Shown: positions 40,986 to 48,784, counted from the stretch's first letter. The stretch is 48,784 bases of DNA from Bryobacter sp. CoA8 C33 (GCA_019931185.1 JAINDK010000047.1:1-48784), one strand, 5' to 3'. The notes: generated from the sequence alone by a model not told the origin. Made by a program: numbers and translations.

Positions 40986-43001
40986 TTATTTGGCCGGCTT
41001 GTTGAGCAAGCCAAAGAGAGTTTTTGCCGCGTCCACGCGGAAGGCAACGATGAAGCGGAAGTCTGAGTAGCGGACCGCTTTGCCGTCAACAACAGGGTTG
41101 CCCAGCGAATACAAAGGCCGCTGCCAAGCTTGATTCAAATCCATACCCACCTCGACGGGGAAGTTCGGTATTTTGAGGCGGGCCTCGACGCCCAGGCGTT
41201 TGTCAAAGGCAAACTCGGTTACTGAGACAAGCTCCTGGCCTCGCCATGCTCCCGTTGCATCCTGTCCGTTGAGCTCTCTGGTTTTCTCCTGGGGACTCCT
41301 CGGGACGGCATAAGCTTGGTCTTGCCCCCATGTGAGATCGATGTACATTTGCGGCGAATGGGCCATCTGGCGGTTTCTGCGAGCGCGGGAAATCGTTTCA
41401 TACTTGAGAACACCAAAGCGCACGCCGTAGAGTGCGTGGGGGGCCGGACTCAGCGAGCGCAGGGCTGAGGTGTTGGATGTGCTGGCGGTGACACAAGGAG
41501 GCGCGGTGCACAGGTAGTTCTTTTGTGTCGTGGTTGTCGTTGACTTCAGCAGCACGCCATTCTCAATGATGGTAAAGCCCGACTTGAAGATTGGGGCCAA
41601 GAAGGCGGTGAACTGGTCGCCGCGATAAACCCAGTCCATTCCGCTGAAGCGTACTGGGGCATAGAAGCCCATTTGGAAGACGGCGGATTGCACGGAATTC
41701 AAGGCTACGGATGGCGCTGTGGGGGAGGATAAGGTGCCGGTTTGGGTCAATCGGAAATTGGTTAGCCAGTGCAGTCCAAAACTCAGCTTCTTGAGTTCAA
41801 AGTCTTCCTTGGAAATTGAAGTGGAACCTGGCTTGCTGCTCTTCTTCTCGATCAGTTTTTGGAACAAGGAGCCATCGATTTGCAGGCTAAGGTAGGGAGC
41901 TGCTTCTGGAGTGTTTTCGCCATTTACGTTGACGGCGGCGCCCAAGCTCATATTGGCGCGGACGCGGCCCCAATCGAGGCCTGAAGACAATACTGTCTCC
42001 TCCGGCCCTGACTCAGCAGTGATATCGCCCTTGCTGGTATCGAAGACCTCACGAACAAAGACCTTCATCCCCGCGCCAAGCGGAGCGCCTAGAGTCAGCG
42101 CGAAGCCGGTTTTGGGGTCGACGGTCACTCGATGCTCCTCGAGGATGGTTCCAGCAACGTCGGCGAAGGAACCGCGTTCGTCTCTTTTGAATCGGAGCCG
42201 CTCGATTCTTTCGCGGCAGGTTGAGATGCTCTCCGGATTGGGATCCAGCTTTTCCTTGTTTGGGCTACTCGTATTTTCCTTGTTCGGGCTACTCGTATCG
42301 AGGTATCTTTCCGTCTCCAAAGCCGAAAAGTTGCTCGAAATGATGGCAATACAAACATGTTTGACGGACTCGGGGGCGATTCCAGCAATCTTGAGGTCAC
42401 CCTCGGTGGGCAATTTCGTCAGGACAATCGCCGCGTAGGCGGGATTAGCCTCATGGGAATTCGTAGCGCTCGCGTTGATTTTTACCGGAGGGGCAAGAAC
42501 GGAATCCAGTTTGATTTTCTTCAGGCCAGCCGATGCTTCCTTGGCCGATACCGTTTCCGTGGCGATTGTATCGCCCGCGGTGACGGTGATTTTAGGCTCT
42601 CCGCTTAGTTTCGGTATGGGCTTAAATCGGACTGTTACCGTGTCGAATCCATAGATGCCTTCCACACCCGTGATTTCGATTTTTGAGCTCTCGATGTTGC
42701 GAACCGTGGTTGGTTCCGAGCAGGTTGTATTTCCTCCCGAGGTGAGGCAGACTTCCACTTTTTCGCCACCAGCCAATGGGGTGTCGAGTTCGATTGTGAA
42801 ATAGCCGCGCGGCGGATCAACCCAAATCTTCGCGGCGGTGGCGCCTTTGAGAGTCAGTTCTGGCAATTGCCCTGCCGGCAAGGGAGTGAAGTTGCCCTTC
42901 ATTTCGGCAACACCGGTTTCCAGCTTGCTGGTGATGAATGGCTTTGGCAGTTGAGCGAGGATGCATAAAGCGCCAATGAGAAGAAGAAAGGTCGTTTTCA
43001 T
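40986..43001 (-). CDS. Exported protein with probable outer-membrane barrel, unknown function
   Basis: A signal peptide (residues 1-16, FLLLIGALCILAQ) precedes about 280 residues of Ig-like or beta-sandwich character. The C-terminal half has long alternating strands (LSFGLHWLTNFRLTQTG, AVFQMGFYAPVRFSG, FRFIVAFRVD), as in outer-membrane barrels, although the end (LLNKPAK) is not an aromatic residue. A doubled eight-residue unit, (D/N)TSSPNKE, is at residues 235-250. It is the only protein in the operon with a clear Sec signal. The start codon abuts a perfect 10-base inverted repeat that may control its translation. Function unknown. Confidence 0.8.
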   Translation of the reverse strand: MKTTFLLLIGALCILAQLPKPFITSKLETGVAEMKGNFTPLPAGQLPELTLKGATAAKIWVDPPRGYFTIELDTPLAGGEKVEVCLTSGGNTTCSEPTTVRNIESSKIEITGVEGIYGFDTVTVRFKPIPKLSGEPKITVTAGDTIATETVSAKEASAGLKKIKLDSVLAPPVKINASATNSHEANPAYAAIVLTKLPTEGDLKIAGIAPESVKHVCIAIISSNFSALETERYLDTSSPNKENTSSPNKEKLDPNPESISTCRERIERLRFKRDERGSFADVAGTILEEHRVTVDPKTGFALTLGAPLGAGMKVFVREVFDTSKGDITAESGPEETVLSSGLDWGRVRANMSLGAAVNVNGENTPEAAPYLSLQIDGSLFQKLIEKKSSKPGSTSISKEDFELKKLSFGLHWLTNFRLTQTGTLSSPTAPSVALNSVQSAVFQMGFYAPVRFSGMDWVYRGDQFTAFLAPIFKSGFTIIENGVLLKSTTTTTQKNYLCTAPPCVTASTSNTSALRSLSPAPHALYGVRFGVLKYETISRARRNRQMAHSPQMYIDLTWGQDQAYAVPRSPQEKTRELNGQDATGAWRGQELVSVTEFAFDKRLGVEARLKIPNFPVEVGMDLNQAWQRPLYSLGNPVVDGKAVRYSDFRFIVAFRVDAAKTLFGLLNKPAK
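42251..42298. repeat. Two tandem 24-base units in the exported-protein gene
   Basis: Positions 42251-42274 and 42275-42298 differ at one base. They encode two copies of TSSPNKE-type octapeptides in a charged, probably exposed loop. The unit length keeps the frame, so copy number could vary between strains without breaking the gene. Confidence 0.9.
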
Positions 43002-43025
43002 GTTTTGTAGGCTGTCCTACAAAAC
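43002..43025 (-). promoter_or_regulatory. Perfect inverted repeat touching a start codon
   Basis: GTTTTGTAGG (43002-43011) and CCTACAAAAC (43016-43025) pair perfectly over ten bases with a four-base loop, and the repeat ends directly at the ATG (43001) of the exported-protein gene. On the message the only purine-rich ribosome-site candidate (AGGA) lies at the top of the stem. It could be a translation-controlling hairpin or a DNA operator for a dimeric regulator. Confidence 0.65.
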
Positions 43026-43070
43026 GAAGACGTAATGAGTGCCGCGATTCCTTCACCGGGCAGGGTGATT

Positions 43071-43814
43071 TTAGGGCTGACGCAGTTGTTCTTTGATCCA
43101 ATCCGAGTAGGGATCGATGCGCAAGAAGTAGCTGGTGTCCGGAGTGTTTGGATCGCAGGCCATGGCTGCCGTGGAGGTCACGGCGATGCCAACGATGAGG
43201 TCAGGGGCGACAACAAAGGGGCCACCGCTATCATTACGGCAGGTAGCGAAAGTATTCAATTGGACTGCGAACAAGTCGGAGTTGTTGGGACTGGGAGTTG
43301 GGGTAGCGGGAACGAGATCGCTTTTCAGCTTCCTGCCGATCCAGGCGGGCGGGACGTTGTTGCCGCCGGGCCCGAATCCGACTATGGTTCCCCTCGAAGA
43401 CAAGGAAGCCGGAAATGAGGTGGAAGACGCGAGAGTTGGAAAGCGGAAGTTCGCATTGAGGGTTGACTTGATCCGAAGAACGGCCAGGTCGGCAGAGGGA
43501 TGAGCAAAGACTTGGTCGATTTCGTAGGTATTGGTTTGGTCGTTGGGGTTGAACTGAGAAGTTGGGCCTTGGACCACGCCTTGGAAGGCTTCGCGGGCGA
43601 CGTGCCTGGCGGTGATCAGGTGCCAGTTATCAATGGCAACGGAGGCACCCACTAGGGTGTATTTGGGCAGCGATTGGCTTGTTGCGGCAACAGCAAACAC
43701 ATATTCGAATTGACCACTATCAGGCGGGACACCATTTTCGATAAAAAAGCGGCGAGCAATGAAAGCTTCATGGCCGTCGTCGATCCTCGTCCACGAAATT
43801 TCGGGTCGAGGCAT
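43071..43814 (-). CDS. Trypsin-fold serine protease without a signal peptide
   Basis: 247 residues of the chymotrypsin fold, with the triad H71 in LITARHVA, D109 in SADLAVLRI and S196 in RNDSGGPF. C192 and C220 stand where trypsins have the 191-220 disulfide. The residue six before the Ser is A190, not Asp, so trypsin-like Lys/Arg preference is unlikely. No signal peptide or membrane segment is seen, which suggests a cytoplasmic or cell-internal protease, unusual for this family. The longer frame upstream overlaps the preceding gene; ATG 43814 has GGAG eight bases before it. It lies between the unknown 259-residue protein gene and the exported protein gene in the sigma/CHAT operon. Confidence 0.9.
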   Translation of the reverse strand: MPRPEISWTRIDDGHEAFIARRFFIENGVPPDSGQFEYVFAVAATSQSLPKYTLVGASVAIDNWHLITARHVAREAFQGVVQGPTSQFNPNDQTNTYEIDQVFAHPSADLAVLRIKSTLNANFRFPTLASSTSFPASLSSRGTIVGFGPGGNNVPPAWIGRKLKSDLVPATPTPSPNNSDLFAVQLNTFATCRNDSGGPFVVAPDLIVGIAVTSTAAMACDPNTPDTSYFLRIDPYSDWIKEQLRQP

Positions 43815-43815
43815 C

Positions 43816-44595
43816 TTAGAACTCCAGGAAGGCGGCGAGGCCGCAGCCCATGCGATCGGTGACGTTGGCCAGCGCGGCAAGATCGATCAACGAGTCGAGC
43901 TCGGCTTTGGAAATACCGATCGCCGTCGATACGGGTGGGCGGTCAGCCTTGATGCCGGGGAAGGATAAGTTCATGTCCGGGTGCTGATTTTTGCCAAAAG
44001 TGAACATCCGGTTCCAGGCATTGGCATGGTTGTGAGGTAGAGGACCAATGCTCGCTTCCTGGGCATAGATGCCGAAATTGGCATAAGCGGAGGGTGAGAA
44101 CTGGATGGGGTAAGACGCTTTGCCTTTCCATTGAGTGCCTGTGGGATCCAGGTTTTCCCAACTGAGGGCGAGCACTTCCTCGACGACATATGGGGCTTTC
44201 GTGACTCCGGGAGTAGTTCCGACGACGGCAAGCGGGTTGACCTCGGCCCCACAGTAGCTTCGAATTTTATCCGGAAAGGGCACGATGAATTCGGTCCGGA
44301 GGGCCCCATTTATTTTGTTCACCTGAAAGTGTTTCTTGTCGAGGACAGCCAAGCGCAAGTGGCTGGACAATCGGTTGGGGGTGTTGATCTGGCCTGGTTT
44401 TACGCCGACCAAGGTGAGGGTTCCAGTTGGCATATTTTGTAGGTTGTTGATGGAGAGGTTACCCTTGGCATCGTAAGGGGAACCCATTTTGAATTGATGA
44501 TTTGGTTCATCGGGCACGAGGATGTGCAGGTGTTGTCCTTCCTGCCAAATTGCCATCAGGCCGTGAGTGATGAGATTAAAGCGGTAAGAATTCAT
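43816..44595 (-). CDS. Unknown 259-residue protein between CHAT and protease genes
   Basis: A soluble protein without signal peptide or membrane helix, started by ATG 44595 behind AAAGGA. It mixes strands and loops, has several His residues (HLHILVPDEPNHQ, PLPHNHANAWNRM), and ends with a helical part (AELDSLIDLAALANV) and CGLAAFLEF. I do not recognise the family. Its stop is one base from the protease start, so the two are likely made together; it could be the protease's substrate, inhibitor or partner. That is an inference from coupling only. Confidence 0.78.
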   Translation of the reverse strand: MNSYRFNLITHGLMAIWQEGQHLHILVPDEPNHQFKMGSPYDAKGNLSINNLQNMPTGTLTLVGVKPGQINTPNRLSSHLRLAVLDKKHFQVNKINGALRTEFIVPFPDKIRSYCGAEVNPLAVVGTTPGVTKAPYVVEEVLALSWENLDPTGTQWKGKASYPIQFSPSAYANFGIYAQEASIGPLPHNHANAWNRMFTFGKNQHPDMNLSFPGIKADRPPVSTAIGISKAELDSLIDLAALANVTDRMGCGLAAFLEF

Positions 44596-44622
44596 ATGGA
44601 TCCTTTCAGGGTTTGAGATTGA

Positions 44623-47600
44623 TTAAGTTTGCAGGATATAGGGGCACCAAAAGTAGGGGTGGGAGTATCCCGCTTGACGGAGGATCCTTGCCGCACTCGA
44701 CAGAGCGAGTGCAGGATGGACGCCTTGTTGCAGTTGGCGATAGAAGACCGAGACGTATTTCACAGTCGCTTCGGAATCGACTGGCCATTGGGCGGCGGCG
44801 ACGGCACGGCTGCCAGCACGCAAGAAAGAGTGGGCCAAATGCAAAGGCGAAATCGTATCCTGCTCTTCGGCTTCCGCCGTGGAGCAAGCCGCCAAAAAAG
44901 CAAAGTCGGGACCTTTGGGCCAAGATTTAGGGACCTTCCAGAGACTATCGGCCAACACCAGCCGAGGCTCGGCATTTCTTATGAGCGAGTGGCCGGCAAA
45001 ATGGAAGACGGAGGCGTGCGGCAATTTCCTTTCGAATTCGTGCCGGCTTGCCGATTTTCCGGTGAGCAGGAGGGCGGAGGGAATAGCACTGAGAATGGCG
45101 GCTGCTTCATTTTCCGTCTCCGGCAAGACAGGTAATTGGCCGGCTAGATCGTTCGGGATCTGTTTGTTGGCCACGACGAGGACGGAACGGGGATTTCTTG
45201 GCGCAGTCAAGGAGGGCCTTGAGGTCAAGCGAACGAGGATGGGGGTTAAGTCGGCGAGGTAGGAATTGCGCAAGCGGAGCGCACCAAAGGGCAAGGCATG
45301 GAGCCCGCCGTCGATCTCAAGGGTCAAGAGGTTGATATTGGCAGGCAAGTCAGAAGGGAGGATCGAGAGGGCGAGGGCTTGGCCCAGATCATGGATATGG
45401 GAGAGAGGGACTGTAGGGCTGGCAACGGCCCGGCGAAATCGCCGGACGTTTTCATCGATGGACTGGACCGAGAGAGGAAGCCAGGCAAAGGAGGTCCGAC
45501 CAGCGGAGGAAAACCAGCGGGCATAGCGGTCGCCCAATCGCGCGAATGTCAGGCGGACGCTGCCTTGGTCCGGGGGTGCGGACGGTTCGAGGTGGATGCC
45601 GAGATACTGATCTTCTGTTTGCCGTGCTTGCCGCCAGGTATCGAGGGCCCGATCGGGCTGGCCGCGGTGCAGAAGCAAGCGCGTTTGGAGGATAAACCAC
45701 TCCCTGGTTAGATGCCGCCAGCGCTCTGGCACCGCCGGGTGATTGGGGGTACCGCCGAGCAATTGATGGGCTTGACGAAGGCTAAGTTCGGCGGAATCCA
45801 GGTCGCTCTTGTCGAGAGCCAGTTGCGCCGCCGCGATTAAGTGGACGCGTTGCCAGATCGCGTGATTGGTGGCTTTCACGGATTGATGGAGAGCGGCCAG
45901 AGCGCTTTCGTCACGTTGGGCCAATGCCAACAAACTGGCGGCGTAAACGCGGGCTTGGCTCCAAGGGGCAGCCGGCCCGAATAGTTTTTTTTCCAACTGA
46001 AGAGATTCCTTGAGCTTGATTGCGGCTTTATCGAGATCACCGGCTTGAATCGCAAACTCGGCGGAAGCTGTCCAGTTGAACAATTCCGTGGCGGAGGCGC
46101 CGATGGCTTTAGCGATCAGGCCACCCATTTCGGCGCTATCGGATGCGGAGTGATAGCGGGCCAACCCCTGAGAAGCCCGCAAGGAATTCATGTACATCTG
46201 GTGGAGGCGCAAACGAGGGAGGCCTTGCTGTTGAGCCTGTTCGAGAAGGGCGATCGAGGAGGCCCAAACTTCGCGGTATCGTCCCTGAGTGGCCATGAAG
46301 CTGGAGAGGAAGCCCTGAGCGCGGAGCAGGACGACGGGATAGCGGGCGTTTCGCGCCAAGGCGGCAGCCGACTCGGCAAGTTCCCAAGCAACTTGGTGGC
46401 GGCCTGAGGCGGCCTCGCAAGTCGAGCTTTCGAGAAGAGTCTGGGCATGGAGCCAAGGATAAGGTTGGGTAAGTTGGCGGACGCGACGGGCGGCGTTGGC
46501 GCAATCCAAGCCCGGCCGAAGATGGGATGCGCGATAGAGGTTTTCAAAGGCAATCCAGGCGCGCCACGGGGCAGAGGATAGGCGGTGGGAAGAGCGGGCT
46601 AGTTCGGCAGCGGAATCTCCGTAGGGCTCTCTGCCGATGCGCTGGCGTAACTGGGCATGGAATCTGAGGGCGGACTGGAGGGTTTGGCTTGGGGGCGATG
46701 ATGCTCTGAGATCCCGCAGCCAGGGATCACCGTGATTCTGAAACAGAGCACGGGCCAAACCCTCATTGGCGCTTTGGTAGGGGGAAGCCGTCGCCAAGGC
46801 GAAATCGAGGGCAGCGTCACTGTAGAAGCGTACCGCCTGCAGGTCTCGATCCGGGGAGAGCAAGCCGCGCAAGCGTTGTTCGAGCTTTGCCAATCGCTCA
46901 CGGGCTTCAGCGGCCCAAGGGCCGTCCGGCTCTAATGCGAGGAATTTGCGCCAAGTCGCGATGGCTGGGGCATCGAGACGGAGCAGTTCCTGAACGAGAG
47001 CCTGGTTGAACCAGAGGTAGGACTGACGAGGGAACTGGCGGGCCGCCGGAGCGAGAATTTCGAGGGCTCGGGTGTAATCGACGATCCGATTCGCGGCCAT
47101 TCCCCGCAGAGCGTGGGCGGTAGCTAGATCGGACATGAGTTCGGGCCCTTTGCCACCGGAATCCCGTGCTTCCTCGAGTAAGCGAACGGCGCTTTCATAA
47201 TCGGCTCTGAGCAGTTTGGCACGGCCGGCGGCGTGGAGCCAGGGAGCCTCCCTGTTGGCGCCAGCGAGGCGCCTAGCTATTCTGGCCTCAGCTTCCAATA
47301 AGTCGGGAGCATCTTCCGGTAGGCCGCGCTGGGAGCGGACCGGACCATGCGCCGCGCCTGGCACGCGGAAGTCGCTTGATCTGCGTTGTCCGGCGAAGGC
47401 AGCCAGTTGGCGCAGCGGAGGAACGGCTTGAGCCCTCCAATAAACCAGACCACAGACGGTGATTACGAGGGCCGCCGCGGCTGCATACCAGATCGGATTT
47501 ATACCTTTGGAGCGGATGGGAGGGCTCCCGGTTGTGCGCTCGTCGGAATCGCCTAGCGCTGCTTTCATGATGCTCCCGCACGAGGGGCAGGAAATCGCGT

Positions 47601-47877
47601 GATCGACCAATTCTGATTCCCGCGCCGGCGTTAATCGGCCTGAAGCGAGGCGAGCCCACTCTTCCCAATCCGGACAGGGCCCAACTGCCGCCCAGCCGTC
47701 GAATTTCAAGCTCTGCAATCGCGATTCGGCAGCCAGATAGGATTCGTAAAGTGCCTGGCAAGCGGCGCATTCACGGAGATGATTTTCGGCCTGTTTGCGA
47801 GTCTGCCAGTCTAAGAGGCCTGATACCAAGCCGTTGAATTGAGACGGATTGAGATGGTTCTCAGCGCTCGGATTCAT
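44623..47877 (-). CDS. Anti-sigma zinc-finger, membrane, TPR and CHAT (caspase-like) fusion protein
   Basis: 1084 residues in one chain. Two anti-sigma-type zinc motifs come first: H33xxxC37xxC40 and H93xxxC97xxC100. A single membrane helix spans about 128-147 (WYAAAAALVITVCGLVYW). A long helical repeat region of TPR type follows (about 175-800; for example YTRALEILAPAARQFPRQSY), then a C-terminal CHAT domain (about 840-1084). The predicted caspase-like pair is H963 in VFHFAGHS and C998 in FLAACSTA. If the N-terminus is cytoplasmic, the TPR-CHAT part lies outside the inner membrane. It overlaps the sigma gene by 17 bases, and GGAGG precedes ATG 47877. It may sense damage or ligand and free the sigma factor. 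Confidence 0.9.
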   Translation of the reverse strand: MNPSAENHLNPSQFNGLVSGLLDWQTRKQAENHLRECAACQALYESYLAAESRLQSLKFDGWAAVGPCPDWEEWARLASGRLTPARESELVDHAISCPSCGSIMKAALGDSDERTTGSPPIRSKGINPIWYAAAAALVITVCGLVYWRAQAVPPLRQLAAFAGQRRSSDFRVPGAAHGPVRSQRGLPEDAPDLLEAEARIARRLAGANREAPWLHAAGRAKLLRADYESAVRLLEEARDSGGKGPELMSDLATAHALRGMAANRIVDYTRALEILAPAARQFPRQSYLWFNQALVQELLRLDAPAIATWRKFLALEPDGPWAAEARERLAKLEQRLRGLLSPDRDLQAVRFYSDAALDFALATASPYQSANEGLARALFQNHGDPWLRDLRASSPPSQTLQSALRFHAQLRQRIGREPYGDSAAELARSSHRLSSAPWRAWIAFENLYRASHLRPGLDCANAARRVRQLTQPYPWLHAQTLLESSTCEAASGRHQVAWELAESAAALARNARYPVVLLRAQGFLSSFMATQGRYREVWASSIALLEQAQQQGLPRLRLHQMYMNSLRASQGLARYHSASDSAEMGGLIAKAIGASATELFNWTASAEFAIQAGDLDKAAIKLKESLQLEKKLFGPAAPWSQARVYAASLLALAQRDESALAALHQSVKATNHAIWQRVHLIAAAQLALDKSDLDSAELSLRQAHQLLGGTPNHPAVPERWRHLTREWFILQTRLLLHRGQPDRALDTWRQARQTEDQYLGIHLEPSAPPDQGSVRLTFARLGDRYARWFSSAGRTSFAWLPLSVQSIDENVRRFRRAVASPTVPLSHIHDLGQALALSILPSDLPANINLLTLEIDGGLHALPFGALRLRNSYLADLTPILVRLTSRPSLTAPRNPRSVLVVANKQIPNDLAGQLPVLPETENEAAAILSAIPSALLLTGKSASRHEFERKLPHASVFHFAGHSLIRNAEPRLVLADSLWKVPKSWPKGPDFAFLAACSTAEAEEQDTISPLHLAHSFLRAGSRAVAAAQWPVDSEATVKYVSVFYRQLQQGVHPALALSSAARILRQAGYSHPYFWCPYILQT

Positions 47878-48511
47878 GGAGCCCTCCGGTTCTGGGGAGG
47901 GAATTCCGCGTGGGGGATCCTTCCGCCAATCGTGAACGAACGCAATCCGCCAAGCGCTTCAACATCGCTTCGACGCCCTTTTGACCCAAATCCAAGATCT
48001 TGATATCAGCGATCTGGCGGGAGGTAAGGCCGATCCGATAGTAAAGCCAGAAAACACGCCTAGCCCGGCCACTATCGTTACGGCCGCAATGTTCCAGGTG
48101 CTCGTCAATTTGCCGGTAAATCAACTGGCGCTCAACATCCGGTTCGGTGAAAGGATCGGGAGCGTCGGATAGCGGAATGGTGCGTGCTTCTCCGCGAGAT
48201 AGGGATTCCCGCTGGCGGATGTAATCCAGGGTGCGGTGAGCGGCGGCCGCGCGCAGGTAGGCCGGAATCGATTCCGGATCCGATTCCATCATGCGCTTTA
48301 ATGCCCTGCAGTCATTCTCGAGCAGGTGCGTATAAACGAGTTGCATGACGTCTTCAACTTCCTCAGCTTGCTTGCGAGAGCCCAATCGGCGGCGTACTAC
48401 CGAGCGGATGGACAAATCGAATCGAAAAATGAATTCACGCCAAACTTCCTGCGTGTTTTGATGTAGGCAAGATTCAATCAACTGCTTCGTATTCAACGAG
48501 CTGATCTGCAT
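47861..48511 (-). CDS. ECF-type RNA polymerase sigma factor
   Basis: A 216-residue sigma-70 family factor. Region 2 spans about residues 20-110 (QAEEVEDVMQLVYTHLLEND, then AYLRAAAAHRTLDYIRQRES), and region 4 helix-turn-helix about 135-195 (RVFWLYYRIGLTSRQIADI, then GVEAMLKRLADCVRSRL). Region 3 is absent, as in ECF factors. It is the first gene of a leftward operon whose second gene carries two anti-sigma-type zinc fingers and overlaps it, so this is probably a sigma/anti-sigma pair. Control of the operon by itself is likely but no promoter pair could be assigned. The 180 bases upstream hold nothing else I recognise. Confidence 0.88.
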   Translation of the reverse strand: MQISSLNTKQLIESCLHQNTQEVWREFIFRFDLSIRSVVRRRLGSRKQAEEVEDVMQLVYTHLLENDCRALKRMMESDPESIPAYLRAAAAHRTLDYIRQRESLSRGEARTIPLSDAPDPFTEPDVERQLIYRQIDEHLEHCGRNDSGRARRVFWLYYRIGLTSRQIADIKILDLGQKGVEAMLKRLADCVRSRLAEGSPTRNSLPRTGGLHESER

Positions 48512-48694
48512 GAAGTTCCGATCACGAAAAGATCTCAGGGAATAAGCATGTGGTTGAGAAGCGCTACGGGCAGCAAACGGAAATAGCTGATTGCGGCTCT
48601 TAATGGCTTAGGGCCAAGAGGTTAGTGTAGTGCTTCGCTAATAGTAACCAGTATCGAATTTCCGACGCCTCTACAATTGAGGTGCTGGACTTTC

Positions 48695-48784
48695 ATGCGC
48701 GTTGCTCCGCCAATTGAACTCTCCGCTGAACAGCGAACGACCCTGGAGGCGTGGGCCAACGGCCGTAAGTCTCAGGTCCGGGTC
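48695..48784 (+). CDS. Start of an IS630-type transposase, cut by the window edge
   Basis: ATG 48695 opens a frame running off the window: RVAPPIELSAEQRTTLEAWA and onward matches the N-terminal helix-turn-helix start of IS630-family transposases, which commonly read RVAPxIxLSxEQRxxLExWA. Only 30 residues are visible, so whether the gene is intact cannot be told. I could not define the left inverted repeat or the TA target in the 180 bases before it. It stands beside an operon that looks lower in GC than its neighbours. Confidence 0.7.
   Translation, partial: MRVAPPIELSAEQRTTLEAWANGRKSQVRV

Noticed and set aside
48512-48694. Left inverted repeat of the IS630 element and an autoregulated ECF promoter
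   Set aside because: A GGAA and several TA sites are present, but neither the repeat pair nor a spaced -35/-10 pair could be assigned without the other end or other targets.
1-48784. CRISPR arrays, rRNA or tRNA genes, prophage genes
   Set aside because: No spaced direct repeats, tRNA cloverleaf or rRNA-like segment was seen when reading the window, and no phage structural genes are encoded.

Overview
The window looks like chromosomal DNA from an acidobacterium of the Solibacter/Bryobacter type. The evidence is a secreted propeller protein ending in the Solibacter-type C-terminal domain (TIGR03437 family), an Oar-like TonB receptor with a carboxypeptidase-regulatory domain, an N-terminal regulator domain common in that phylum, several Tat or Sec-exported redox enzymes, and high-GC DNA. 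This assignment is inferred from protein families only; no rRNA or tRNA gene was seen.

Layout. (1) 1-4.9 kb: the end of an unknown gene, a LytTR response regulator with a small helical partner, then an SDR epimerase, an SH3-like lipoprotein and a Tat-exported aldo/keto reductase. (2) 4.9-15.1 kb: a leftward glycan-type locus (TonB receptor, sulfatase with a frameshift at a nine-base homopolymer, duplicated Asp-box propeller protein, FAD oxidoreductase). A membrane regulator faces it divergently and is split by an in-frame TAA. (3) 15.1-18.3 kb: compact overlapping genes for a cyclase-type hydrolase, a two-helix membrane protein, a ferredoxin-NADP reductase-like flavoprotein, a CbiX chelatase, a Cys-rich protein and a small outer-membrane barrel. 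(4) 18.4-31.8 kb: propeller protein, a 31-residue membrane peptide, and a Tad/Flp-type secretion locus (TadC, TadB, CpaF, CpaE, secretin CpaC, CpaB, prepilin peptidase) led by a GT-C-like membrane protein and a LuxR-type regulator. No pilin gene was found. (5) 31.9-39.5 kb: an amidase with a 69-residue partner, a small unknown protein, a P-loop kinase, a Tat-exported aminotransferase, and a TesA-like lipoprotein esterase divergent from a YbbA/YbbP-type ABC exporter. (6) 39.6-48.5 kb: an apparently lower-GC leftward operon. It encodes an ECF-type sigma factor, a very large protein joining two anti-sigma-type zinc fingers to a membrane helix, TPR-like repeats and a caspase-like CHAT domain, an unknown protein, a chymotrypsin-fold protease without a signal peptide, an exported barrel-like protein and another unknown protein; it ends in an intrinsic terminator. 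(7) The right edge holds the start of an IS630-type transposase.

The most promising novel system is the region-6 operon. A plausible reading is that an envelope TPR-CHAT module signals across the membrane to its own cytoplasmic anti-sigma fingers and the partner sigma factor, with the trypsin-like protease and three orphan proteins as targets or effectors. A second large-scale signal is compositional. The plus strand is C-rich from 1 to about 4.9 kb whatever the gene direction, and G-rich from about 7 to 39.5 kb. This points to a replication-skew boundary or an inversion junction near 5 kb.
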